From an uncultured Bacteroidales bacterium (GTDB lineage Bacteria; Bacteroidota; Bacteroidia; Bacteroidales; Paludibacteraceae), in NCBI GenBank assembly GCA_902769535.1, contig CACXPH010000014.1, positions 1-39,860 on the forward strand: 39,860 bases of DNA. The letters run 5' to 3'. Each line of letters starts with the position of its first letter. Position 1 is the first letter of the stretch. Below are positions 31,431-39,484 of this stretch, one piece after another. The notes below the pieces were generated by a model. The model worked only from the letters and a program-made list of their open reading frames with translations, made no database searches and had not been told where the DNA came from. The translations under genes and the position numbers were made by a program.

Positions 31431-32323
31431 CCATGCGTAGATATCTTTTAATAGCACTCCTGTTGACCGTCACACTCGGTCTAATGGCCACAGCTTATAC
31501 GCCGTCCACCGTACCTAACCCGCGGACTACGGACGGTAAGGCATTTGTGGCCAATCCGGACAATATCCTGTCGGATGAGGAGCAAAACGCTATACAGAGT
31601 ATAGCGGAGCAACTGCACGAGATAACAGGCGTGGAGATGGTTACCGTGGCGCTGGATGATATAGGCGATGCCGACGCCTTTGATTTCTCGGTGGATCTGT
31701 TCAATCACTGGGGAATAGGTGACAGAGAGACCAACACCGGCGTGCTCATCTTCTTCACCATGCAGCAGCACGATATCCGTATCACTACCGGTAACGGTTT
31801 GGAAGGACTCTTGCCCGACGCGGTGTGCTATGATATCATCTGCGATGAGATTATCCCGGTGCTGCGCCAAGGGCAATACGGCGAGGGTCTGCTCGTCGGT
31901 AACCAGGTGATATGCAAGCGCCTCACGACACAGCACGCCTTGGAGGAATTGATGTTCGGCTATCGTCCCAAAACACCGAAAGAGTCGCCGTGGAAAGGCT
32001 GGAGTATCTTTGCGCTCGTCGTGGCGGCGCTGGCAGGTTTGACCTATTGGGCGGCGCCCAGATGCCCCAAATGCAAGAAGAAAGGCGCCAAAACGAAGGA
32101 CGAAGTGGTGGTGTACGCCACGTATACCGCCTCAGGGCGAGGTATCCATCATCATACCTGCCGCTCCTGCGGACATCAATGGGATGAACCGTATACGATT
32201 CCCAAACGGACCCAACGCTCCTCCGGTTCCAGTAGTGGCGGATATAGTGGCGGCGGTGGTTCATCCGGCGGCAGTTACGGAGGCGGTTCTACTTCCGGCG
32301 GTGGTGCCGGAGGAAAATGGTAA
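31427..32323 (+). CDS. TPM-domain protein with zinc ribbon and Gly/Ser tail
   Basis: 298 residues. After a signal or anchor (RRYLLIALLLTVTLGLMATA) comes a TPM domain (about 40-165; VANPDNILSDEEQNAIQSIA, TNTGVLIFFTMQQHDIRITT, GNGLEGLLPDA). A membrane segment follows (about 188-206). Then come two CxxC pairs, Cys213-Cys216 (CPKC) and CRSC about 35 residues later, forming a probable zinc ribbon, and a Gly/Ser-rich tail ending GGGAGGKW. TPM proteins are membrane-associated and often encoded with LemA, as here. The exact role is not established. ATGA overlap with the gene before it. Confidence 0.88.
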   Translation: MTMRRYLLIALLLTVTLGLMATAYTPSTVPNPRTTDGKAFVANPDNILSDEEQNAIQSIAEQLHEITGVEMVTVALDDIGDADAFDFSVDLFNHWGIGDRETNTGVLIFFTMQQHDIRITTGNGLEGLLPDAVCYDIICDEIIPVLRQGQYGEGLLVGNQVICKRLTTQHALEELMFGYRPKTPKESPWKGWSIFALVVAALAGLTYWAAPRCPKCKKKGAKTKDEVVVYATYTASGRGIHHHTCRSCGHQWDEPYTIPKRTQRSSGSSSGGYSGGGGSSGGSYGGGSTSGGGAGGKW

Positions 32324-32627
32324 AATGAGTTTAGTGGTTTAAGAAAAAAACATAAAAAAAACCTTTGAGTCCTTTTGAAGCTTCGCTTCCTACGCGTATT
32401 ATTGCTAAAAAATCCTTGTGAGTAAACTCCCAGATATTTTTTACCACTAATCCACGACCCTTGCGGGTAAAAGTATTCAAAGGATATAAACACAAAAAAC
32501 AATTTTTCATAGTCATCACCAAAGAATGTATTTTAGGTTTATGTCCAAAGGACTAATAGACAACTGAGGGGTTTTATAGGTTTTCTTAAAAACATCAAAC
32601 AATAAAGAAATTAAACTTATTTAATTT
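32324..32627. other. 304-base spacer between TPM gene and lemA
   Basis: AT-rich with the homopurine run AAGAAAAAAACATAAAAAAA and repeated CTTTTGAAG/CTTCGCTTCC pieces. No consensus promoter, terminator or convincing gene was found; a minus-strand 63-codon frame (32331-32522) has no supporting signal. Confidence 0.5.
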
Positions 32628-33212
32628 ATGAAAAAACGAGTAATTATCATTGTTATTATCGCCCTCGTGGCAGCGTGTGTATTCTGGCTGATTGGCAAGT
32701 ACAATGCCATGATCACGGCGGAAGAGAATGTGACTACAGCTTGGTCACAAGTAGAGAACCAATATCAGCGTCGTAGTGACCTCATTCCGAACCTGGTATC
32801 TACCGTCAAGGGTTATGCAGAGCACGAGAGTAGCGTGTTCGAAAACGTAACGGAAGCACGTGCGCGCGCTACGCAGTTGACGCTTTCCGAGAATGCTACG
32901 CCGGAGCAGATGATGGCGTTCCAACAGGCACAAGGTGAACTGACACAAGCGCTGGGTCGATTGCTGGCATTAGCAGAGAACTATCCGGACTTGAAGGCTA
33001 ACGAGAATTTCCGTGATCTACAGGCACAACTGGAAGGCACGGAGAATCGTATCGCGGTAGCACGTAATGCGTTCAACGAAGCTGCCAAGACCTATAATAT
33101 CCTGATCCGTAAGTTCCCGAACAATATCGTAGCGGGTATCTTCGGCTTTGGTCAGAAGGCTTATTTCGAGGCGGACGAAGGTGCGGACAAAGTGCCGGTA
33201 GTGGAGTTTTAA
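32628..33212 (+). CDS. lemA: LemA family protein
   Basis: 194 residues. N-terminal membrane anchor (about 4-22), then KYNAMITAEENVTTAWSQVE, NQYQRRSDLIPNLVSTVKGY, ENYPDLKANENFRDLQAQLE and ENRIAVARNAFNEAAKTYN, the classic LemA helical signature, ending KVPVVEF. LemA proteins are small helical envelope proteins of uncertain function, frequently paired with TPM-domain proteins; here the TPM gene is just upstream. Confidence 0.95.
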   Translation: MKKRVIIIVIIALVAACVFWLIGKYNAMITAEENVTTAWSQVENQYQRRSDLIPNLVSTVKGYAEHESSVFENVTEARARATQLTLSENATPEQMMAFQQAQGELTQALGRLLALAENYPDLKANENFRDLQAQLEGTENRIAVARNAFNEAAKTYNILIRKFPNNIVAGIFGFGQKAYFEADEGADKVPVVEF

Positions 33213-33237
33213 GTAACACCGTTTAAATCGAATCATT

Positions 33238-34302
33238 ATGAAAAAAATCTGTTTTATCCTCGCAGCCCTCTTCTGCTGCGCAATGATGAACGCTGAGACC
33301 TACGGTCTGAATGTAGGCGGCGTACAAGTAACATCCGACAATGCAGCCGATATCTTCGGTGATGGCACGGTCTCGTACGATGCGTCTCTCGCCGAGTTGA
33401 CGCTCAACAATGCCGATATCCGCGTTGATTGCAACGAGATCAACAAAGGCGCTATCGTGGCTACGGGCGACCTGACGATCGTTGTCAAGGGCCAGAACAA
33501 CTATATCGCTGTCAATAATCTGAATGCCTACACGGGTGCTATCCAGTCCTTGGGTGCGCTGACAATCACGAGCGAGATCTATCCCACCGAGTTTGCCAAA
33601 CTGCAGATCGTCTGCGGCAACGGATGTGCGCTCTATGCCATGAGCGGCAATATATGGTTGATTCGCGAAGTGAATATTGATATCAAGGGCGGTAGTAATG
33701 ACTTTGGATGTATCAAGGCAATGAACGGCAATCTGCATATTAATGGCGCTACCGTCTCGATGCTTCCGGCATGGATCCGCGTTAGCGGAGAGTTTATCCT
33801 TTCCGCCTCTGAGATCACTTCCCCGACCGATGCGGAGATTAGAAACGGCAAGATCGTTCGCGAAAACGGAGGAAACGAATACAGTAACCAGCAGCAAGTG
33901 GTCATCTCCTCACTCTTGCGCAAACTGATCTATGGCGCTACGCCGAAGAACAAAGGTAATTCTGTCTGGCTGGAAGGCTTTAGTACGACCGAGAGTCAGG
34001 CTGTAGGATGGGTGGAACTAGCCGAGCATATCAACCTCAAAGCCACGCCTGCTGAGGGCTATACCTTCACCGGATGGTATAATAGTAAAAACGAACTTCT
34101 CAGTACCGAAAACCCCTATACGAACCAGCTGATGACGGAGAACACTACCCTTATCTATGCTCAGTTTGAGCAGGAAGAGCAAGGCATCGAAAATACAAAT
34201 CATAAATCTGAAATCATAAATCCTAAATTTATCAAAGACGGTCAGTTGCTCATCGAGCGCAACGGAAAGACCTATAATGCTTTAGGCGCAGAGGTGAAGT
34301 GA
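33238..34302 (+). CDS. Secreted protein: 'GDG' beta domain, InlB-like repeat, C-terminal module
   Basis: 354 residues. The signal peptide MKKICFILAALFCCAMMNAE is nearly the same, at DNA level too, as that of 30819. The mature start GVQVTSDNAADIFGDGTVSYDA (in parts) begins a repetitive beta domain up to about 225, with LTIVVKGQNNY and LTITSEI rungs. An InlB B-type repeat follows (about 245-315, LKATPAEGYTFTGWYNSKNE). The end is the shared C-terminal module (IKDGQLLIERNGKTYNALGA). Its linker carries an in-frame AAATCATAAATCC-type repeat (34189-34231). Likely exported and surface-associated; ligand unknown. Confidence 0.85.
   Translation: MKKICFILAALFCCAMMNAETYGLNVGGVQVTSDNAADIFGDGTVSYDASLAELTLNNADIRVDCNEINKGAIVATGDLTIVVKGQNNYIAVNNLNAYTGAIQSLGALTITSEIYPTEFAKLQIVCGNGCALYAMSGNIWLIREVNIDIKGGSNDFGCIKAMNGNLHINGATVSMLPAWIRVSGEFILSASEITSPTDAEIRNGKIVRENGGNEYSNQQQVVISSLLRKLIYGATPKNKGNSVWLEGFSTTESQAVGWVELAEHINLKATPAEGYTFTGWYNSKNELLSTENPYTNQLMTENTTLIYAQFEQEEQGIENTNHKSEIINPKFIKDGQLLIERNGKTYNALGAEVK
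34189..34231 (+). repeat. In-frame AAATCATAAATC insert in C-terminal linker
   Basis: Units like CAAATCATAAATCTGAAATC and ATAAATCCTAAAT encode NTNHKSEIINPK just ahead of the conserved FIKDGQ. Confidence 0.7.
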
Positions 34303-34308
34303 AAGGTG

Positions 34309-34360
34309 AAAAATGCGAGTTTTAGGTACTTGCGCATGTGCGTTAAAAGTAGTAATTTTG
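34309..34360 (+). promoter_or_regulatory. Promoter of the 34430 gene with upstream element
   Basis: CTTG (34329-34332), 20 bases, TAATTTTG (34353-34360). The element AAAAATGCGAGTTTT at 34309-34323 sits 44 bases from the -7, as at 27658. Confidence 0.75.
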
Positions 34361-34387
34361 CAGCGTCGGAAAGGCGCTGCTTTTTTT
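34360..34387 (+). terminator. Terminator overlapping the start of the next transcript
   Basis: GCAGCG (34360-34365) pairs with CGCTGC (34375-34380), then seven T. It would end read-through from 33238. The next transcript should begin inside it and so lack the left arm. Confidence 0.65.
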
Positions 34388-34429
34388 GCGTGCTTAATGA
34401 ACGAATTAACAATTTAATACTATGCAATT

Positions 34430-36022
34430 ATGCGTAAAATTTTCCTTCTTTTTGCAGCCCTCTGCTGCACTATCATGGTCAATGCCGAGGAGATTATACA
34501 AAATGGCATCCGCTACAGTCTTATCAAGGAATATCGTCAGGCTATAGTGGTTAGTAACAAAACATCACAGGGCAACTATGCTAATTTACAAGGGAAGGTA
34601 ACAATCCCAGCTTCCATTCAATACGACGGAACAACATACAACATATATATTATAGATAAAGTTGCGTTTTGTCAGTGTAGTACCATCACCTCTGTTACCA
34701 TAGAAGAAGGCGTTTATGAAATCGGTATAGGTGCGTTTAGATCATGTCCGAATTTGGAGAGTGTCACTCTGCCGGAAAGTGTAAATTCCATCAAATGGGC
34801 TGCCTTCCGGGACGATGCTCGATTGACTTCCCTTACTCTGCCGAAGGGTTTGCAAGTGATCCCGAGCGAGATGTGTTCCTATTGCCCCTCTTTGAAGTCT
34901 ATTACGCTTCCGGAAAATCTGGTGGCTATTGACACCTGTGCCTTTTTGAATTGCGCTGCGCTTACTTCGATCGTGATTCCGAATAAAACAGCACTTATTT
35001 GTAATCAGGCTTTCTTTGGCTGTACTTCGTTGGAAACGGTTGATATCCCTGCGAGTGTTGCAAGTATCGAAGAAAAAGCTTTTCATGGATGTTACAATCT
35101 GGAAACCATAAAATGCCGGATTACTTCGCCGCTGTCGATCAATGCGAATGTTTTTGAGAATGTTGTCTGCGCTAATGTCTCGCTCCATGTGCCCAATCAA
35201 AGTGTCAATGCGTACAAGGCACATAGTGTGTGGAAAGAGTTCTATGTGCTGCCCTTGAATTACACTATCAGCTTCGTTGTGAACGGCGCTACGGTATACT
35301 CGAAGCCGATGGAATGGGGAACACCTGCAGCTACGGTGAAAGAAGAAGCGAAAGCGGTTGAACAACAAATATCCATTCCGGCAGGTAAGGTATTCAAACA
35401 CTGGAATCCCGAGATAACTGCTGTGACGAAAGATCAAGCGTACGAAGCGGTTATTGAGGCTAACTCCACCATCACGAAATGCACTATCAGCTTTGTGTAC
35501 GGCTCAAAATACGCCTCCTTCCTCTTGGACGAAGGGTCTCCGAAATCTGATGTGGAATACCTTGCAGAGCTGTTCCTTGAGCAAATATATGTTCCTATGG
35601 ATATGAAGTTTAAATATTGGGAACCCGAGCTTGCTGCTGTTACAGATAACCAGACATATAATGCCGTTTTTGGTTATATCTACCTGAATTACTACACCAT
35701 TAAGTTTGTTATTGATGGCAAGACGGCTCTCTCTGTCGCGCTGAAATATGGTACAGAAGATTGGGTGGTTGAGGGATATGCGAATGCGGTGGCTGCCAAT
35801 GCGGTTTACCCGGAAGGAATGACTTTCAAAGATTGGGATAAATATTTCAACAAAGTGACCGAAGACGAGACCTACACCGCCCGTCTCCGCCCCATCGGAG
35901 AAGGAATAGAAGAGGTTAGTCAAGAGTCGAAAGTCAAGAGCCAAAAGGTGATCAGGGACGGTCAGTTGATTATTGAGCGGAACGGCAAGATCTACAATGC
36001 TTTAGGCACAGAGGTACAATGA
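34430..36022 (+). CDS. BspA-like LRR protein with three InlB-like repeats and C-terminal module
   Basis: 530 residues. Signal peptide MRKIFLLFAALCCTIMVNAE. Residues about 60-280 are LRR_5/BspA-type repeats (ITSVTIEEGVYEIGIGAFRS, LESVTLPESVNSIKWAAFRD, TSLETVDIPASVASIEEKAF). They are followed by three repeats of about 65-70 residues (YTISFVVNGATVYSKPMEWG, CTISFVYGSKYASFLLDEGS, YTIKFVIDGKTALSVALKYG) of the InlB B-repeat type. It ends with the shared module (IRDGQLIIERNGKIYNALGT). A CAAGAGTCGAAAGTCAAGAG repeat is inserted in its linker. BspA proteins are surface adhesins; the partner is unknown here. The next gene overlaps by ATGA. Confidence 0.9.
   Translation: MRKIFLLFAALCCTIMVNAEEIIQNGIRYSLIKEYRQAIVVSNKTSQGNYANLQGKVTIPASIQYDGTTYNIYIIDKVAFCQCSTITSVTIEEGVYEIGIGAFRSCPNLESVTLPESVNSIKWAAFRDDARLTSLTLPKGLQVIPSEMCSYCPSLKSITLPENLVAIDTCAFLNCAALTSIVIPNKTALICNQAFFGCTSLETVDIPASVASIEEKAFHGCYNLETIKCRITSPLSINANVFENVVCANVSLHVPNQSVNAYKAHSVWKEFYVLPLNYTISFVVNGATVYSKPMEWGTPAATVKEEAKAVEQQISIPAGKVFKHWNPEITAVTKDQAYEAVIEANSTITKCTISFVYGSKYASFLLDEGSPKSDVEYLAELFLEQIYVPMDMKFKYWEPELAAVTDNQTYNAVFGYIYLNYYTIKFVIDGKTALSVALKYGTEDWVVEGYANAVAANAVYPEGMTFKDWDKYFNKVTEDETYTARLRPIGEGIEEVSQESKVKSQKVIRDGQLIIERNGKIYNALGTEVQ
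35915..35946 (+). repeat. In-frame GTCAAGAGTCGAAAGTCAAG insert in C-terminal linker
   Basis: AGTCAAGAGTCGAAAGTCAA with a further GAGCCAAAA encodes VSQESKVKSQ ahead of KVIRDGQ. Confidence 0.75.
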
Positions 36023-36672
36023 GAAAGAAAATTTTGATAATATGGCTGTTATGCCTCGGGCTTTCGTCCGTGGCACAGGAAGTGCCGCGCGGTATCTTCT
36101 TTGGCCAGACGCCTGTAAAGGCAAGGTTTAATGACGTCCTGGATATCTTCGGAGACAAGATGGCGCTCTATGACCCGGAGGACAACATGCTCATCCTGCA
36201 GGACGGCTTCAACTACCGTTTGCCGGAAGGCTTCGTGACCTTCAATACCGGCGCACCGCTTCGCATCCGTCTGGCGGGCAGAGTCTATATGGAAGCGGCG
36301 GTGGTGTCCAAAGACCCGGTTGTGATCGAGAGCACCACCTACAGCACGCTGACCATCGTCTCCAACGGTTCTGCCACGGCGCTCAAGTGTCCGAGCTTGG
36401 TGATAGACGATTACTTCACGAGTGTACGGCTCTATTCCGATGCACCGAACATGGAGATGATTGCTCTCAAATGTCCGGGCGAAGTGGTCGTCAACGGCGG
36501 AGCGCTGCGCATGGAAGTGAGCCGCAGTCCCAAAGCCGCGGAGATCAACACCCTCACTCTCAACGGCTCGGTCATGGAGACGCCGAGCGAGATAACCGTC
36601 AATGAGTACGGCGTCATCTGCGACCACAAAGGCCGTTATGCCCGACTCGTCAGCATCGTACCCGAACCGTAA
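36019..36672 (+). CDS. Secreted beta-rich protein, paralogue of 30819
   Basis: 217 residues. Signal peptide MRKKILIIWLLCLGLSSVAQ. The mature domain is DVLDIFGDKMALYDPEDNML, LILQDGFNY, FNTGAPLRIRLAGRVYM, VVIESTTYSTLTIVSNGSAT. It parallels 30819 throughout and shares the DIxGDG start with 33238 and 38297. It lacks the C-terminal module, like 30819. Its start overlaps the BspA-like gene (ATGA), so they are translated together and may act together. Function unknown. Confidence 0.82.
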   Translation: MRKKILIIWLLCLGLSSVAQEVPRGIFFGQTPVKARFNDVLDIFGDKMALYDPEDNMLILQDGFNYRLPEGFVTFNTGAPLRIRLAGRVYMEAAVVSKDPVVIESTTYSTLTIVSNGSATALKCPSLVIDDYFTSVRLYSDAPNMEMIALKCPGEVVVNGGALRMEVSRSPKAAEINTLTLNGSVMETPSEITVNEYGVICDHKGRYARLVSIVPEP

Positions 36673-36701
36673 ATCATAAAGTTTTTAAAATCAATACAAT
36701 T

Positions 36702-38249
36702 ATGAAAAAATTTACTCTTTTCCTCGCAGCCCTCTGCTGCTGCGCAATGATGAACGCCGAGCGGATACAATACCAAGGTATCTGGTATGAAGCGGACCCG
36801 GTTGCAAAAACCGCTATCGTTACCTATGAAACGCTTAGCACGGATGGTTCGAACTATGCTTCTTTGACCAGTGTAAATCTGGAGCTTGTCTGCCTTGACG
36901 AATATGGCAATAGTTATCGTATTATCGGTATAGGTGAAAAGGCATTTCATTCGAATAACACTATTACAGACGTGGACATTCCAGAATTTGTGAAAACCAT
37001 CGGCAGATATGCGTTTAACAATGCTAAAGCGTTACAAGCCATTTATCTATCGAATAGCAAATTAGAGACAATTGAGGAATACGCTTTCTACGGATGTTCT
37101 GCATTAAACAGCATCGTAACTCCATCCTCTCTGAAAACGATTGACCAATATGCGTTCTGTAATTGCCCGGCGTTGGCGAATGTGCATATTAATGAGGGAG
37201 CAACATCTATCGGCAACTGTGCGTTCCGTTGGTGCTCGGGCTTGAAGTACTTGCGTTTGCCTTCTACGCTCACCTCTATGGGCGATTATGCCTTCCAGAA
37301 CTGTGCATCATTAAAAGAAATGCATTGTCATCTGGCTTCCCCTATCGATTTAGGGGAACATGCGAGTATCACCTTTGCCAATGCGCCGGCAACGGCTAAA
37401 GTGTATGTAGCCGGCAATCCTGCGGACTTCCGCATTACTGCGGGATGGCATATCTTGCCTATTCAGGATGACATACTCGTTACATCAGATGGCTTTAACT
37501 ACATCTGCCATACCGATCACACAGCTACCCTGACTTGGGATACACACGAACTCAAAGGTAACTACATAAAACTATCCGGAGCAAAGCAGATCCCTTCATC
37601 TGTCACGATGGGCGGTAACGAGTATATGGTAAAAAGAATAGCAAAAAAAGCGTTAATGTATGCCTTCAATATCACAGAATTGACCATTTCCGACGAAGTC
37701 ACTACTATTGACTCCGAGGCATTCAAGAACTGTGGTATGACGACTTTGAACCTGCCCGCGCATATCAAAACAATACCGGCGGATATGTGCAATGGCGTGA
37801 GAAATTTAACAGAGATAAAGATTCCCGATGAAGTAGATACCATCAAAAATAATGCTTTTAGCGGCTGCCGTGCACTATCCAAACTGGTCCTTCCTGCGGG
37901 GCTGAAATACATAGGGCGCTACGCGTTTGATTACTGTGGCGAATTAAAAAGAATTTATAATTACAATCCTGTACCTATTGTTTTTGACAATAATGACGCT
38001 GCTACTATTTTTAGGAATGTTCCTTGTGCTGATGTTACGCTGTTTGTGCCTTTCGGTAGCAAAGAAGCTTATCAGAACGCGCTTGTATGGAAAGATTTCT
38101 ACATAGAGCAATTTGACTCGCACGAGGGCATTAATCAGCCTACCTCTGACTCCTCCCTGAAAGGAGGAGAGAAATTCCTTCGTGACGGTCAACTCTACAT
38201 TGAGCGGCACGGTAAGACCTATAACGCCCTCGGCGCGGAGCTGAAATAA
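36702..38249 (+). CDS. BspA-like LRR protein with C-terminal module
   Basis: 515 residues. Signal peptide MKKFTLFLAALCCCAMMNAE, sharing DNA-level identity with the start of 33238. Two LRR_5 blocks: about 70-240 (IGEKAFHSNNTITDVDIPEF, LKTIDQYAFCNCPALANVHI) and about 310-470 (VKRIAKKALMYAFNITELTI, IPDEVDTIKNNAFSGCRALS). They are separated by a non-repeat spacer (YICHTDHTATLTWDTHELKG). It ends with the shared C-terminal module (LRDGQLYIERHGKTYNALGA) preceded by a palindromic mini-repeat (38138-38171). A surface or secreted adhesin-like role is inferred from the family. Confidence 0.9.
   Translation: MKKFTLFLAALCCCAMMNAERIQYQGIWYEADPVAKTAIVTYETLSTDGSNYASLTSVNLELVCLDEYGNSYRIIGIGEKAFHSNNTITDVDIPEFVKTIGRYAFNNAKALQAIYLSNSKLETIEEYAFYGCSALNSIVTPSSLKTIDQYAFCNCPALANVHINEGATSIGNCAFRWCSGLKYLRLPSTLTSMGDYAFQNCASLKEMHCHLASPIDLGEHASITFANAPATAKVYVAGNPADFRITAGWHILPIQDDILVTSDGFNYICHTDHTATLTWDTHELKGNYIKLSGAKQIPSSVTMGGNEYMVKRIAKKALMYAFNITELTISDEVTTIDSEAFKNCGMTTLNLPAHIKTIPADMCNGVRNLTEIKIPDEVDTIKNNAFSGCRALSKLVLPAGLKYIGRYAFDYCGELKRIYNYNPVPIVFDNNDAATIFRNVPCADVTLFVPFGSKEAYQNALVWKDFYIEQFDSHEGINQPTSDSSLKGGEKFLRDGQLYIERHGKTYNALGAELK
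38138..38171 (+). repeat. In-frame palindromic mini-repeat, copy in the BspA-like gene
   Basis: CCTACCTCTGACTCCTCCCT then GAAAGGAGGAGA. It nearly matches 12929-12964, more than 25 kb away, and encodes the same peptide QPTSDSSLKG. Confidence 0.85.
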
Positions 38250-38250
38250 G

Positions 38251-38280
38251 CTGAAAACTGAATACTGAATACTGAATACT
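38251..38280 (+). repeat. ACTGAATA tandem repeat
   Basis: ACTGAATACTGAATACTGAA: an 8-base unit in about three copies, directly after the BspA-like gene. The leader AAAATCAATACAATTATG that follows is shared with the 36702 gene. Confidence 0.85.
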
Positions 38281-38296
38281 TAAAATCAATACAATT

Positions 38297-39484
38297 ATGA
38301 AAAAGATTTTCTATTCTTTAGCCATAGCGCTGGTAGCGCTGATGGTTTCCATTCCCGCAAAGGCGAAGGTACAAGATGTGTCTAATTTTGATGAATTATT
38401 CTATCTCTATTACACCAACTCGTACAATAGCCTGAAAATCAACGCTAACGATACTATTCGTCTGGCAGCAAACATTACTTTTAGTGACGTTGACGATACA
38501 AGACGTGGGTTTCTCCAGTCACTAGTGGATACGCGTACGCTGGACTTGAATGGCTATACGCTGAAAAAGACATCGTATCACGGACTCCCTTATGTCATAA
38601 ACTTACGCGCTAACCAAACATTGAACATATTAGATAGCCGCGGAGGAGGGCAAATAATTCAGAATAACTACGATGTAGGGGTAGCACGATGGGCTGCTGC
38701 CGTATACACTAGAGATAAAAATGTAACCGTTAATATCTACGGAGGTGCGTTGATTGCCACTATAAACAATACGGTTGTGCTGGACGATATCTATATGAGA
38801 TTTAGTTCTGCAGTGATATTTGGTTACGAAGACGGGGTTTATGCCCAAGGCACAGTCAATATGTATGGCGGATCGATGGCACTCTTTGGCAATATGTATC
38901 ATACCGGAAGTGCATCACTAGGGGTATTCAAATGGAACCCTAATGTTCGTTTGAATCTGTACGGTGGAACAATCGGTTCTGCTGATTTGATGTCGTCAAT
39001 GAGCGGAGTATATGTGGACGAATTGAATCAGGCTTTTGGCACCATGAAAGAAGGAATTGTCTATGGTGTGTATGGAAAGGAATTCTTCCAGGACATAGAT
39101 CCGCTAGCCAAGGTGTACATTAATAATGTACTTACACCGAGTAGCACTTACCTCAATGCAGCCGAGGATGCTTATGCACATAGCAAAGTAGAACTGCGTT
39201 ATGCTCCGGAGATTTCTGTTTCGGGAGTAGAGGTAACGAAAGACAACTGCGATGACATCCTCGGCGACGGCAAGGTTAGTTTTGATATCGCATCCAACAC
39301 CTTGTATCTGAAGACCAAAGAAGCAGGTAAGCCTAATACAATTAACGGCAATATCGTTTATGATTATTTCAAGTTGAATATTGTAGTTGATGGCATCTGG
39401 TCGTTGAACGGACGTATCGTCGGACATGACGGTGACCTTATTATTTCTCCTGCACATTTTGCATTGACCGAAGAAGATCGCTGA
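38297..39484 (+). CDS. Secreted beta-helix-like protein, N-terminal part before a frameshift
   Basis: 395 residues to a TGA at 39482-39484. Signal peptide MKKIFYSLAIALVALMVSIPAKAK. Residues about 75-250 form beta-helix-like rungs (TLDLNGYTLKKTS, NQTLNILDSRGGG, VNIYGGALIA, VNMYGGSMALFG, LNLYGGTIGS). A second domain starts GVEVTKDNCDDILGDGKVSF, the same opening as in 33238 (GVQVTSDNAADIFGDGTVSY). The stop falls within this domain, while coding sequence resumes at once in the -1 frame, so this is probably a frameshifted gene and not a natural end. No enzyme signature is visible. Confidence 0.75.
   Translation: MKKIFYSLAIALVALMVSIPAKAKVQDVSNFDELFYLYYTNSYNSLKINANDTIRLAANITFSDVDDTRRGFLQSLVDTRTLDLNGYTLKKTSYHGLPYVINLRANQTLNILDSRGGGQIIQNNYDVGVARWAAAVYTRDKNVTVNIYGGALIATINNTVVLDDIYMRFSSAVIFGYEDGVYAQGTVNMYGGSMALFGNMYHTGSASLGVFKWNPNVRLNLYGGTIGSADLMSSMSGVYVDELNQAFGTMKEGIVYGVYGKEFFQDIDPLAKVYINNVLTPSSTYLNAAEDAYAHSKVELRYAPEISVSGVEVTKDNCDDILGDGKVSFDIASNTLYLKTKEAGKPNTINGNIVYDYFKLNIVVDGIWSLNGRIVGHDGDLIISPAHFALTEEDR

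Noticed and set aside
32331-32522. 63-codon minus-strand frame in the TPM-lemA spacer
   Set aside because: No promoter or known family; partly overlaps the Gly/Ser tail region by reading direction. A decayed element fragment cannot be excluded.
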